Part shown: positions 17,596 to 26,746 of the stretch, one piece after another
Position numbering within the stretch: the stretch's first letter is position 1
Layout of the letters: every line of letters begins with the position of its first letter
Source of the DNA: Chitinophaga sp. YR573
Lineage (GTDB): Bacteria > Bacteroidota > Bacteroidia > Chitinophagales > Chitinophagaceae
Assembly (NCBI RefSeq): GCF_900110995.1
Contig: NZ_FOJF01000001.1
Location: 1,443,199 to 1,507,198, forward strand
Direction of reading: 5' to 3'
DNA length: 64,000 nucleotides
Translations under genes and position numbers: made by a program
The notes under the pieces: model-generated
What the model was told of the DNA's origin: nothing
What the model saw: only the letters and a program-made list of their open reading frames with translations
Database searches by the model: none

Positions 17596-18747
17596 ATGAG
17601 GAGGATTTTGTTGATATGTATTAACTTAACTTTAACGTTACTGGCATACTCTCAGGTGAAGATTACGGGCACTGTAGTCTCAGAAGCCGATGGCAAACCA
17701 TTAGGGTTTGCTAATGTATTTATCAACAATACAATGAAAGGGGCCACTACTGCTGAAAACGGTACTTTCACTATTAAAGATGTAGCCGCCGGTAAATATC
17801 AGCTCATCGCTTCTTATGTTGGGTATGAAACGATCTCTAATGATGTGGAAGTGATCAATGATAATATCAGCATCAAAATCACGATGAAACCTAAGGCGAC
17901 TGTCTTAAAAGCATTCGAAGTAAAACGGGATCCTAACAGAGAAGCATATATTAAGAAGTTCAAAGAAACATTCATTGGGAAAAGCCTCAATTCCAAACTC
18001 TGTAAACTAATGAATGATGAAATCCTGGATATAGGATATAATAAAACGGATGATGCATTAGAAGCAACCACCGATGATTATCTCATCATAGAAAACAAAG
18101 CGCTGGGATACCGGGTAAGATTTCTGCTGAAACAATATACGAACTCAGAGAAACACAACTTCATTTCTTACTACGGATACGCGTTTTACGAAAACCTGCC
18201 CACTAAAAAGAAAGCACAGAAAAAGCTATGGATGGAGAACCGGGATAAAGCCTACAAAGGTTCCTCTCTGCACTTCTTCCGTACGCTGATCCAGGGAGAT
18301 ACACAAGAGGAAGGATTTACGATGAATGAGATTATCAGGAAGAAAAGAGTAACAGGATATATAAAGGACTCTACTGCATCTGAGGCGAAGATCATGCTAA
18401 GCAGAGATGCTTATGCAGAAGATGATACTTACGCCAACTATAGAATGCCCACACAATTGAAACCGTCAGAGTTAATCAGTCAGTCGGATTCTATACCCGA
18501 AAAATACATCCTGCACTTCGATCATTTTCTGCTGGTAACTTATACCAAAGAAGAGGAAGAAGCAGGATATGCAAAATTACAGGGCAGAAGACCCCGCTAC
18601 CAGGAATCAATGATACGGTTTCAAAAACCCTATTGTATTTTCAGTAAAGAAGGATTGTGCGAAGATCCTATGGCAATGATTTTTAGCGGATACTGGGGAT
18701 GGGAAAAAATAGCGGAACTGGTACCATATGATTATAAATCAAATTAG
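17596..18747 (+). CDS. Carboxypeptidase-regulatory-like domain protein
   Basis: About 383 residues from the chosen start MRRILLICINLTLTLLAYSQ, a signal peptide; an in-frame ATG at 17533 would put a charged 21-residue extension before it. Residues about 20-100 (VKITGTVVSEADGKPLGFANVFINN ... GYETISNDVEV) form a CarboxypepD_reg/beta-sandwich domain. The remaining 280 residues (from FKETFIGKS) carry no motif I can name but resemble the envelope proteins of this kind that are common in Bacteroidota. It is exported, with unknown function, and is divergent from the GlxA regulator. Confidence 0.75.
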   Translation: MRRILLICINLTLTLLAYSQVKITGTVVSEADGKPLGFANVFINNTMKGATTAENGTFTIKDVAAGKYQLIASYVGYETISNDVEVINDNISIKITMKPKATVLKAFEVKRDPNREAYIKKFKETFIGKSLNSKLCKLMNDEILDIGYNKTDDALEATTDDYLIIENKALGYRVRFLLKQYTNSEKHNFISYYGYAFYENLPTKKKAQKKLWMENRDKAYKGSSLHFFRTLIQGDTQEEGFTMNEIIRKKRVTGYIKDSTASEAKIMLSRDAYAEDDTYANYRMPTQLKPSELISQSDSIPEKYILHFDHFLLVTYTKEEEEAGYAKLQGRRPRYQESMIRFQKPYCIFSKEGLCEDPMAMIFSGYWGWEKIAELVPYDYKSN

Positions 18748-18813
18748 GCTAGCCTACAGTAATAAATGTACCATTGGTATGTAATAAAGGAAATTACCTA
18801 TATTTAGCTCCAT

Positions 18814-19788
18814 ATGTTATTTGAATTTGTCGCCAATTATGATTTTAACTTTCTAAGCAGCTTTGCAGAGAAGTTTAATATTCCTTTTGATGGGGAAAAA
18901 CTCATAATCCCTGGTTCTTTAGGAGAAGGCAGCATCCGGAAAATTGACCTGGGACCGGAATTTAAACTACTCCTGCATCAATATACATTTAAAGAAGAGT
19001 TTGTACTTAAATGTATAGCGCCTGCTGATAATCATGACATCATTACCATTCTCTTTCATTGTAATGAAGATCTGGCTAAATTATCCATTGACGGCCATGC
19101 ACAAATTCAGTTTTCTAAAAATACGGATGCCGCCGTACAGATCACTTCCAGCATACTTGACTCGGAAACCCGTTTCCCTGCTAACAAAGAAATCAACTTT
19201 ACTGTAGTCGGTATCAGGGCATCACTCCTGAGTTCCCTGTTAAGTACCGGTAAGCCGAATAACGTGATACAAATGGTAACAAGCGGTTCCCCTGAATTCC
19301 TGTTTTATGAAAGTCTGAGTCAGGACATGGGAAAGTTATTACATCAGTTAGCCGATACGAAAGAAGAAATCAATTTAAGCACCTTTTATTATAAGATCCG
19401 GGTACAGGAGTTACTATACCTGTTATTTGAAAAGCTGTTAAAGCGGCAACAACAACCTGTTCACAAAGCAGATATAGAAAAGTTATTCGTTGTAAGAGCA
19501 GCCGTATTATCAGACCTTAGCAATCCTCCCCGTTTAGAAGACCTTGCCAGGATGGCCGGCATGAGTGAAACTAAAATGCGTGATTTATTCAAACAAGTAT
19601 TTGGAAACAGTATTTACAACTATTTCCAGAAAGCGAGAATGGAAGAAGCTGCATTTAAATTAAAACAGGCAGGCTATTCTGTTTCTGAAGTCGGCTATCA
19701 GCTTGGTTTTTCTAACCTGAGCCATTTCAGCCGCTTATTTGAAAAACATATTGGCGTAAAACCTAAAAAATACGCTTCCGGCAAATAG
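18814..19788 (+). CDS. AraC family transcriptional regulator
   Basis: A 324-residue protein whose last 100 residues are an AraC-type double HTH (PPRLEDLARMAGMSETKMRDLFKQVFGNSIYNYFQKARMEEAAFKLKQAGYSVSEVGYQLGF then LSHFSRLFEKHIGVKPKKYASGK). The N-terminal 200 residues are a likely sensor domain with no motif I can identify. It sits 74 bases ahead of the Old Yellow Enzyme gene on the same strand and is the plausible regulator of it. Confidence 0.88.
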   Translation: MLFEFVANYDFNFLSSFAEKFNIPFDGEKLIIPGSLGEGSIRKIDLGPEFKLLLHQYTFKEEFVLKCIAPADNHDIITILFHCNEDLAKLSIDGHAQIQFSKNTDAAVQITSSILDSETRFPANKEINFTVVGIRASLLSSLLSTGKPNNVIQMVTSGSPEFLFYESLSQDMGKLLHQLADTKEEINLSTFYYKIRVQELLYLLFEKLLKRQQQPVHKADIEKLFVVRAAVLSDLSNPPRLEDLARMAGMSETKMRDLFKQVFGNSIYNYFQKARMEEAAFKLKQAGYSVSEVGYQLGFSNLSHFSRLFEKHIGVKPKKYASGK

Positions 19789-19862
19789 GACTATTTTTCA
19801 GTTAATCCAGGCTATTTTCTCCTTATACATTGTTGGAGATTTGTATCATAAAATTAAAAATT

Positions 19863-20921
19863 ATGAACAAGATACTTGCCCCATACGCAAAACTCGGACT
19901 CAAGAATCACCTGGTAATGGCTCCTATGACACGTAGCAGAGCTACCGACAACATTCCTAATGAATTAATGGCCGAATATTATGGTCAACGCACAGGCGCA
20001 GGACTTATTATAACAGAAGGTACCGCCCCTGCTGCGGAAGGATTAGGTTATCCACGCATTCCAGGTGTCTTCTCTCAGGAACAGATCAATGGCTGGAAAA
20101 AAATAACATCCGCAGTGCATAGAGGCAACAGCAAAATCTTCGTACAGTTGATGCATACAGGGCGAATAGGCCATAAAGACAACCTGCCTGAAGGAGTGGA
20201 ACTGGTAGGCCCTTCTGCTATGAAAGCCGCAGGGCAGATCTTTACAGATACTAAAGGGATGCAGGACCATTCCACACCCGTAGCCTTAACAACCGCAGGT
20301 GTAAAGGAAGTGATCAAACAACATATCACCGCTGCTAAAAACGCTATTGAAGCAGGTTTTGATGGTATAGAACTGCATGGCGCCAATGGCTACCTGATAG
20401 AACAGTTCTTAAATCCTAATGTCAATAACCGTACTGATGAATATGGCGGCAGTATAGAGAAACGTGCTGTCATAGCGATTGAAATGGCAAAAGGTGTTGC
20501 AGCTGCTATTGGTAAAGATAAAGTAGGTATCCGCTTTTCTCCGTTTAATACATTGGGAGATTTACAAGTTTATGCAGAAGAGGATGTACACCAGACTTAT
20601 ATTTATCTGGCACAGGAAATGGATAAAATAGGCATCGCCTACATCCACATTGGCGTATCTGCAAAGATTCCTCAAAAAACACTTGATGGAATACGTGTTG
20701 CATTTAAAGGCACTATTATACTTTGTAATGGCCTTACTCCTGCCACGGCAGAACAAACCTTAAACAATGGCTTCGCTGATCTGATTGCCTTTGGAAGGGC
20801 TTTTCTCGCCAACCCTGATCTGGACAAACGTATTGCAGATAATGCCGCATTAAATACACCGGATTTTGCAACAGCTTATACTCCAGGGGCAAATGGTTAT
20901 ACAGATTATCCGGTATTATGA
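19863..20921 (+). CDS. Old Yellow Enzyme family alkene/ester reductase (NemA-like)
   Basis: About 352 residues from the ATG at 19863 (MNKILAPYAKLGLKNHLVMAPMTRSRA), the normal family start; an upstream frame beginning at 19830 adds 11 unlikely residues. FMN-barrel features are present: APMTRSRA, HTGRIGH, DGIELHGANGYLIEQFLNPNVNNRTDEYGGSIEKRA (substrate-binding His-x-x-Asn), and the final LIAFGRAFLANPDL phosphate-binding loop. It reduces activated C=C or nitro bonds with NAD(P)H. The AraC gene directly upstream may control it in response to electrophiles. Confidence 0.94.
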   Translation: MNKILAPYAKLGLKNHLVMAPMTRSRATDNIPNELMAEYYGQRTGAGLIITEGTAPAAEGLGYPRIPGVFSQEQINGWKKITSAVHRGNSKIFVQLMHTGRIGHKDNLPEGVELVGPSAMKAAGQIFTDTKGMQDHSTPVALTTAGVKEVIKQHITAAKNAIEAGFDGIELHGANGYLIEQFLNPNVNNRTDEYGGSIEKRAVIAIEMAKGVAAAIGKDKVGIRFSPFNTLGDLQVYAEEDVHQTYIYLAQEMDKIGIAYIHIGVSAKIPQKTLDGIRVAFKGTIILCNGLTPATAEQTLNNGFADLIAFGRAFLANPDLDKRIADNAALNTPDFATAYTPGANGYTDYPVL

Positions 20922-20962
20922 ATAATAGACTACATTCGTAACAGTACTTTAAAAGCTTATGG

Positions 20963-21046
20963 ACGGCTTCTGAACAGATTTATCTTACGCTTATCCTTCG
21001 CTTAAAAGCGAAGGATAAGCGTAAGATAAATCTGTTCAGAAGCCGT
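20963..21046. repeat. 41-bp perfect hairpin
   Basis: Arms 20963-21003 and 21006-21046 are exact reverse complements separated by AA. Inside each arm two 11-mers, TTATCTTACGC and TTATCCTTCGC, sit side by side, so the arm itself is a degenerate tandem repeat. It lies between the Old Yellow Enzyme gene and the next small gene. It is far longer than a usual terminator stem and has no T-run. Confidence 0.85.
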
Positions 21047-21081
21047 TTAAGACCTGTTCTATCAGAATAAATACACTCATT

Positions 21082-21474
21082 ATGCCAAGAGATTACATGT
21101 TAGATATGGTGGAAGAATTTGGCCGAACGCTGAGGGCTGTCCTGGACCTGAAGAACGAAAATCCGGTAAAAGCACTGGAGATTATCGCTACCGTTTTTCA
21201 CGGAACAAAGTTCAGGGACAAAGTGTTCTTTGATAGTCTGAGTGCAGATCAACTGGGAAAGTTTATAGAAGATAACAATATAGATTACAGATCACTGGAC
21301 CTGTTTATAGATCTTCTTTTAGAAGAGATAGATATCATTGCAGATAAAAAGCTTTTAATATCTAAAGTTGATTTCCTCATTCAATACACCTATCAGAAGG
21401 AAAGAGAACACAAGATATTTTCACTTAAACGCAACCAGCAGCAGGAAAGATTAAAGCCCCTTTTACAACGGTAA
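21082..21474 (+). CDS. Small helical protein, DUF6483-like (tentative)
   Basis: A 130-residue, all-helical cytoplasmic protein. The opening RDYMLDMVEEFGRTLRAVLDLKNENPVKALEIIATVF and the later DSLSADQLGKFI and LDLFIDLLLEEIDIIAD resemble the tetratricopeptide-like DUF6483 family seen in Firmicutes; the match is by pattern only. The C-terminal part is very basic and Gln-rich. No function is known. It follows the 41-bp hairpin and precedes the Oar-like receptor. Confidence 0.6.
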   Translation: MPRDYMLDMVEEFGRTLRAVLDLKNENPVKALEIIATVFHGTKFRDKVFFDSLSADQLGKFIEDNNIDYRSLDLFIDLLLEEIDIIADKKLLISKVDFLIQYTYQKEREHKIFSLKRNQQQERLKPLLQR

Positions 21475-21606
21475 GCCAATATATTAAAATACTCTCTATG
21501 TTGTTTTTTTGTTAAATCTGGTTGAAAAAATTAAGTATCTTGTATATGTTGTTACGATTGACCACCTGTAGTTCAAGTGTCGCCATTAATCACCAATTAT
21601 ATAAAG

Positions 21607-24600
21607 ATGCATCAACCAAATCTGAATCTAAACAAGATAGTCTTGTGTTTTCTGGTCTATTGCTTCCTTTTCGCAAAAACCCAGGCCCAGGTAACGACTG
21701 CCACCCTTAGCGGTATTGTAAAAAATCAGGCAGGACAAGCACTTCCGGGAGCTACAGTGAGAGTAGCCTTTAACGATGCCGGTATTAATAAAGGATTGGT
21801 TACCAAGTCTGATGGTAGCTTCCTGGTACCCAACCTTCGCGTAGGTGGCCCTTATACCGTTACCGTTTCTTTCACCGGCTTCGCCACACTCACCGCCTCC
21901 GACGTATACCTCAACCTGGGGCAAAATACCGCCCTGGACCTGCGCCTGAATGAAGCAGCTGGTAAGCTCAATGAGGTAGTTATCAGCGGACGCTCTACCA
22001 TTTTTAATGACCAGCGCACCGGCGCCTCTACCAATATCAGTGCTACTCAAATCCGGCAACTACCCACTATTTCCCGCTCTGCGGATGATTACCTTCGTCT
22101 GACGCCCTCGGCTTCCCCTACCTATAACGGGATCTCCTTTGCAGGCAGAAACGGGCAGTATAACAACTTCTCCCTGGATGGAGCGGTATTCAACAACCCA
22201 TTCGGACTGGATGCCCCTACTCCCGGCGGACAAACAAACGCTCAACCTATTTCCCTGGACGCTATTGACCAGATCCAGATTAACATCGCTCCTTATGATG
22301 TAACTCAGTCTGGCTTTACCGGTGCAGGTATAAACACCGTTACCAAAAGTGGTAGCAACAAATTCTCCGGAACAGTATATGCCTTCTATCGCAATGATGC
22401 CATTTCCGGGAATAAAGTAGATGGCCAGAAACTCACCGTACCCACCCTCGATCATTTCCAGGGGGGATTTTCATTAGGGGGCGCCATCAAAAAGAATAAA
22501 CTGTTCTACTTCGTCAACTTCGAATCAGAACAACGGAAAGACGGGGCCAGCGCTTATGTAGCCAGGAACAGTTCCAATGCAGGGGATGTAACTACTTCCC
22601 GCGTTCTCCAGTCTGACCTGGACGCTGTAAGCAAAGTGCTGCTGGATGAATACGGTTATGTAACCGGCCCTTATCAGAATTATGAACTCAAACGCAGCAA
22701 CTATAAATGGTTGGGTAAACTAGACTGGATCATCAGTGATAAACATACCCTCTCCTTCACGTATAACGGGCTGGATGCCAAACAGGATAAACCAGCGCAT
22801 CCCAATGCTATTAACCGTCGCGGACCGGATGCCATTACCCTGCAATTCAGGAATTCCGGTTATCAAATGGTGAATAAACTCAATTCATTCGGACTGGAAC
22901 TCAAATCCAACTTCAATAGCACCTATTCAAATAAGCTAAGGGCAGTATATACCTCTTTCAGAGATAAGCGTAATCCTTTCTCTACCCCTTTCCCGGTGCT
23001 TAATATCACTAAATACAATACACCTTATATAGTAGCCGGTTACGAACCGTTCTCCATTAATAACGTACTGAACCAGGACGCTTTGCAGTTAACAGATAAC
23101 TTCAATATCGTGCTGCCTAAACATACACTCACCATAGGTGCTTCCTATGAACAATTCAAATTCGGTAACTCCTTTAACCTTACCGGCTTCGGATTTGATG
23201 TGTTTACTCCTGTAGATATCAATACCTTCCTCACCAATGCAGCGGCCGGTTCTTACAGTGCTACTGTGGCCTATGATAAAAACCGTGCGGCGGCAGACCA
23301 GTGGACCTGGTATTACCTCACTGTTGGTCAGGCTTCGGCATATGCACAGGACGAATGGACCCCTGCCAGCAACTTTAAACTGACTTATGGGGTTCGCTTT
23401 GATAAAGCACTCTATTACCCGGGCAAAGCCAGTTATAAAAGCCCTAACGTAAATGCAGATGGTACCTTCGCCGGTACTTATGTAACAGGCTCTCCTACCG
23501 TTCCCAATTCAGATAACCTAACGTTATACGATGAAAACGGAAACTCTGTAAAGAACGGCCCCGGACAAACAATAGACAATACCCGTATGCCCAGCGGCAA
23601 GATCCTCGTATCTCCCCGTTTAGGTTTTAACTGGGATATAAATGGAGATAAAACAGTGCAACTGAGAGGTGGTACCGGTTTATTTACCGGCCGTTTCCCT
23701 TTCGTATGGCTGGGTAATGCTATCGGTAATCCTTTCACCGGTTATTACAACGTAACAGCACATAACTTCAAATGGCCTCAGATATGGCGTTCAAATATCG
23801 GTCTGGATTACAAACTGCCAACAGGGACCATCTTAACAGCAGATGTGGCTTATTCCAAAGATGTAAACTCAATGATGGTGCGTGATTACGGATTAGGTAC
23901 CCCTACCGGTGTATTGAATTCCGGTACCGGTGATAACCGTAGCGTATACCTGGCAGGCGATAAAGGCAACACATCCACCTATGTGTTCACTAACACAAAA
24001 ACAGGCTATTCATTCAACACCTCTTTCCAGGCCCAGCAAACATTTAAAAAAGGTTACTTCCTGATGCTGGGATATAACTATCTCATTGCTAAAGATGCCA
24101 GTTCTATCTCCGCAGAAATTTCAGGGGATGCTTTCGACCGTAACCCTGTAATTGGCAATGCCAATAAAGCAGTGGAATCTACTTCCCTGTATGGTAATAC
24201 CCACCGCATTGTACTGGCAGGTATCAAGAAATTTGAATATGGCAGTGGTAAATACGCTACTACCATCTCCTTTTTCAGCAACTGGACCAGCGGCAACCGC
24301 TTCTCTTATATATATGGCGGAGACCTGAATAATGATGGTTCTGCTGCAAATGACCTGATGTATGTACCTACCAAGGCAGAAATCGGCCAGATGAACTTCG
24401 CCACTTTAACAGATGTGGAAGGAAATGTAAAGGATGCAGCAGCACAGGGTGCAGCACTGGAAGCCTTCATTGGACAGGATAAATACCTGAGCAAACACCG
24501 CGGACAGTATACTGGCAAATATGCAGGGGTAACCCCATGGTTTAGTCAACTGGACCTTCGCATCCTGCAGGACTTCAAATTCAAAAGCAGTGGTAATACC

Positions 24601-24831
24601 ATACAGGTAAGCCTGGATGTGGTGAACCTGGGTAACCTGATCAGCAGCAAATGGGGATTACGTAAGTATGCCAGTACTACCGGTTACTACCAGCCCCTTA
24701 CTTATGCAGGTAAAGACGGCACAGGCAAAACCATCTACCAGTTCGACCCTTCTCAGAAAAATACATTCACGACCAGCCCGGACCTGCCATCCAGATGGCA
24801 ACTCCAGCTGGGATTACGATATATTTTCTAG
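21607..24831 (+). CDS. Oar-like TonB-dependent receptor
   Basis: About 1074 residues from the ATG at 21607, which gives a clean signal peptide (IVLCFLVYCFLFAKTQAQ). A CarboxypepD_reg domain (about 28-110, TLSGIVKNQAGQALPGATVRVA) precedes a plug (LPTISRSADDYLRLTPSAS ... ISLDAIDQIQINIAPYDVTQSGFTGAGINTVTKSGSN) and a large barrel ending WQLQLGLRYIF with terminal Phe. The Oar family, first described in Myxococcus, contains TonB-dependent receptors of mostly unknown substrate, including ones handling proteins. No SusD or enzyme partner adjoins it. A Rho-independent terminator follows directly. Confidence 0.88.
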   Translation: MHQPNLNLNKIVLCFLVYCFLFAKTQAQVTTATLSGIVKNQAGQALPGATVRVAFNDAGINKGLVTKSDGSFLVPNLRVGGPYTVTVSFTGFATLTASDVYLNLGQNTALDLRLNEAAGKLNEVVISGRSTIFNDQRTGASTNISATQIRQLPTISRSADDYLRLTPSASPTYNGISFAGRNGQYNNFSLDGAVFNNPFGLDAPTPGGQTNAQPISLDAIDQIQINIAPYDVTQSGFTGAGINTVTKSGSNKFSGTVYAFYRNDAISGNKVDGQKLTVPTLDHFQGGFSLGGAIKKNKLFYFVNFESEQRKDGASAYVARNSSNAGDVTTSRVLQSDLDAVSKVLLDEYGYVTGPYQNYELKRSNYKWLGKLDWIISDKHTLSFTYNGLDAKQDKPAHPNAINRRGPDAITLQFRNSGYQMVNKLNSFGLELKSNFNSTYSNKLRAVYTSFRDKRNPFSTPFPVLNITKYNTPYIVAGYEPFSINNVLNQDALQLTDNFNIVLPKHTLTIGASYEQFKFGNSFNLTGFGFDVFTPVDINTFLTNAAAGSYSATVAYDKNRAAADQWTWYYLTVGQASAYAQDEWTPASNFKLTYGVRFDKALYYPGKASYKSPNVNADGTFAGTYVTGSPTVPNSDNLTLYDENGNSVKNGPGQTIDNTRMPSGKILVSPRLGFNWDINGDKTVQLRGGTGLFTGRFPFVWLGNAIGNPFTGYYNVTAHNFKWPQIWRSNIGLDYKLPTGTILTADVAYSKDVNSMMVRDYGLGTPTGVLNSGTGDNRSVYLAGDKGNTSTYVFTNTKTGYSFNTSFQAQQTFKKGYFLMLGYNYLIAKDASSISAEISGDAFDRNPVIGNANKAVESTSLYGNTHRIVLAGIKKFEYGSGKYATTISFFSNWTSGNRFSYIYGGDLNNDGSAANDLMYVPTKAEIGQMNFATLTDVEGNVKDAAAQGAALEAFIGQDKYLSKHRGQYTGKYAGVTPWFSQLDLRILQDFKFKSSGNTIQVSLDVVNLGNLISSKWGLRKYASTTGYYQPLTYAGKDGTGKTIYQFDPSQKNTFTTSPDLPSRWQLQLGLRYIF

Positions 24832-24837
24832 TTGTAG

Positions 24838-24866
24838 AAAAGCCGCCAAAACCTGGCGGCTTTTTT
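24838..24866 (+). terminator. Rho-independent terminator of the Oar-like gene
   Basis: AAAAGCCGCCA (24838-24848) pairs with TGGCGGCTTTT (24854-24864), loop AAACC, followed by a T-run. Confidence 0.92.
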
Positions 24867-24877
24867 ATTAGCTTTAC

Positions 24878-25495
24878 ATGATCGACCAAAATGGAATGCA
24901 TCAGCTAGAAAATGAGAAGGAGTTGCTTCAACGCATAGCCGGCTCCAGCCAGGAAGCGTTTAAAATATTGCATGATCACTATGCCAGACATGTGTATGGA
25001 CTGGCACTCCGTTTAATGAAATCGCCTGAACTAGCACAGGACCTTACCCAGGAAATCTTCGTAAGGGTATGGGTAAAACGGGAACTACTCTCTGATATTC
25101 AGCAATTCAGACCATGGCTGAACACCATCTCCAGGAATATGGCGCTGGACTACCTGCGTAAAAAGGTAGCTGCCCCTTCCAATGAGGAGTATATGGTCAA
25201 CTTCTTCAGCGACCTCACTCCTTCTGCAGAAGAAAATCTTGCATTGAAACAACTGGAAGGCGCTATCAGACAGGCAGTAGACCAGCTATCACCACAATTA
25301 AAAACAGCATTCACGCTCAGCCGTTTCCAGGGACTCACCCATATGGAAATAGCACAACGCATGAATATTTCACCTATTACTTCTAAAAGTCACCTTGTTC
25401 GGGCACTGGCAATTATTCGTAAATACCTGGAAGAGCATTATCCAGACATCGCATTGGTAGTCATTTTATACCTGACGCCATTTTTTTTTAATTAG
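24878..25495 (+). CDS. ECF RNA polymerase sigma factor
   Basis: A 205-residue ECF sigma factor. Region 2 is LLQRIAGSSQEAFKILHDHYARHVYGLALRLM ... DLTQEIFVRVWVKRELL, and region 4 is AVDQLSPQLKTAFTLSRFQGLTHMEIAQRMNISPITSKSHLVRALAIIRKY, a clear HTH. The FecR-type anti-sigma lies 32 bases downstream, then SusC and SusD. This is the Bacteroidota trans-envelope signalling layout in which substrate binding at SusC is relayed to the anti-sigma and releases sigma. The first ATG is used; one six codons in is possible. Confidence 0.93.
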   Translation: MIDQNGMHQLENEKELLQRIAGSSQEAFKILHDHYARHVYGLALRLMKSPELAQDLTQEIFVRVWVKRELLSDIQQFRPWLNTISRNMALDYLRKKVAAPSNEEYMVNFFSDLTPSAEENLALKQLEGAIRQAVDQLSPQLKTAFTLSRFQGLTHMEIAQRMNISPITSKSHLVRALAIIRKYLEEHYPDIALVVILYLTPFFFN

Positions 25496-25527
25496 GATGC
25501 ATTACCCCCCCTTTTATATTTCGTCTT

Positions 25528-26622
25528 ATGAGTATGTACATTTCTGACGAGGATTTTAAGATCTTGTTTCAAAAGTATATCGATGATACGATGACGCCGG
25601 AAGAATTCCGGCAGTGGCGTATTATGCTATTGGATGAAGCCAATACAGCCCGGCTGGATGAGATGCTTGCATCAATGGCAGCAGTGGACCAGTCGGAATA
25701 CGGAAAGGATGCCTTCATCTATGGGCCACAAAAGGTACGCAGCATGCGCGTCTGGTGGGCAGCGGCGGCAGTTTTGCTGGTTGTTACAGGTATCGGTATT
25801 ATTTTAAAGCAACGTCCTGTTTCTCATCCGCAACTGGCAGAGAAATACGATGTAGCCCCCGGCAGCAAAAAAGCTGTACTGAAACTGGCAGACGGATCAG
25901 TGATTACACTGGATAGCGCGTCAAAAAAGCAAATACAACAGGGGATACAACAGGTACACGGACAATTAAACTATGCCGGTACAGACGACATAGGTATGAA
26001 TATACTTACCACTCCGCGCGGTGGACAGTTCCAGGTAGTATTACCTGACGGGACCAGGGTATGGCTGAACGCAGCCTCTTCCCTCACCTATCCTACTGCA
26101 TTTAAAGGTGATGTAAGACTGGTAGAAGTAAGCGGGGAAGCCTATTTTGAAGTAGCAAAAGACGAGAGAAAACCATTCAGGTTAAAGATTAATAAGCAGG
26201 ACAATTACATAGACGTATTAGGGACGCATTTTAATGTAAATGCATATACTGATGAAAATGCCATCCGGTCTACCTTGCTGGAAGGGCGTATTAAATTCAA
26301 TACCATATTACTATCTCCCGGCCAGCAGGGCATTTTACAGGACGGAACAGTACGCGTACTGAACACGGTAGATACAAGTGCTGTAATGGCCTGGCGCAAC
26401 GGGATTTTCAATTTTGAAGGACAACATCTGAAAGAAGTGATGCGTCAGCTGTCCAGATGGTATGACATCGATGTAGTATATGAACAGGATGTGCCTGATG
26501 TTGTTTTCGGAGGTAAGATCTTACGTAATATAAGTCTTACACAATTACTCAAGATCCTGGAAGATGCAGATATTCATTTCAGACTTGACAAAGGGGGAAA
26601 ATTAATTATACAGCCAAAATAG
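25528..26622 (+). CDS. FecR family anti-sigma factor
   Basis: A 364-residue inner-membrane protein. A cytoplasmic N-terminal helix region (about 1-65) binds sigma, one membrane segment is at about 72-90 (VWWAAAAVLLVVTGIGIIL), the periplasmic FecR domain spans about 150-260 (LTTPRGGQFQVVLPDGTRVWLNAASSLTYPTAF and VSGEAYFEV), and a C-terminal DUF4974/STN-like domain is at about 290-364 (NFEGQHLKEVMRQLSRWYDIDV). It holds the upstream ECF sigma inactive until signalled. It is the second gene of the six-gene operon. Confidence 0.93.
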   Translation: MSMYISDEDFKILFQKYIDDTMTPEEFRQWRIMLLDEANTARLDEMLASMAAVDQSEYGKDAFIYGPQKVRSMRVWWAAAAVLLVVTGIGIILKQRPVSHPQLAEKYDVAPGSKKAVLKLADGSVITLDSASKKQIQQGIQQVHGQLNYAGTDDIGMNILTTPRGGQFQVVLPDGTRVWLNAASSLTYPTAFKGDVRLVEVSGEAYFEVAKDERKPFRLKINKQDNYIDVLGTHFNVNAYTDENAIRSTLLEGRIKFNTILLSPGQQGILQDGTVRVLNTVDTSAVMAWRNGIFNFEGQHLKEVMRQLSRWYDIDVVYEQDVPDVVFGGKILRNISLTQLLKILEDADIHFRLDKGGKLIIQPK

Positions 26623-26651
26623 AGAACCAACCATCATTAAAAAAACGAAAA

Positions 26652-26677
26652 CCGGAAGTGGTTCGAAGCACTTCCGG
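26652..26677 (+). promoter_or_regulatory. Hairpin in the fecR-susC gap
   Basis: CCGGAAGTG (26652-26660) pairs with CACTTCCGG (26669-26677); the inner TTCGAA extends it with one mismatch. No T-run follows, so it may be a partial terminator, processing or stability element that separates sigma/anti-sigma expression from that of the transport genes. Confidence 0.5.
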
Positions 26678-26746
26678 CTATTAGTTCGGACTCAAATTAA
26701 ATTTCAACTACGAGAATTTTATTATCAACCAAACCAAACGCAATTT

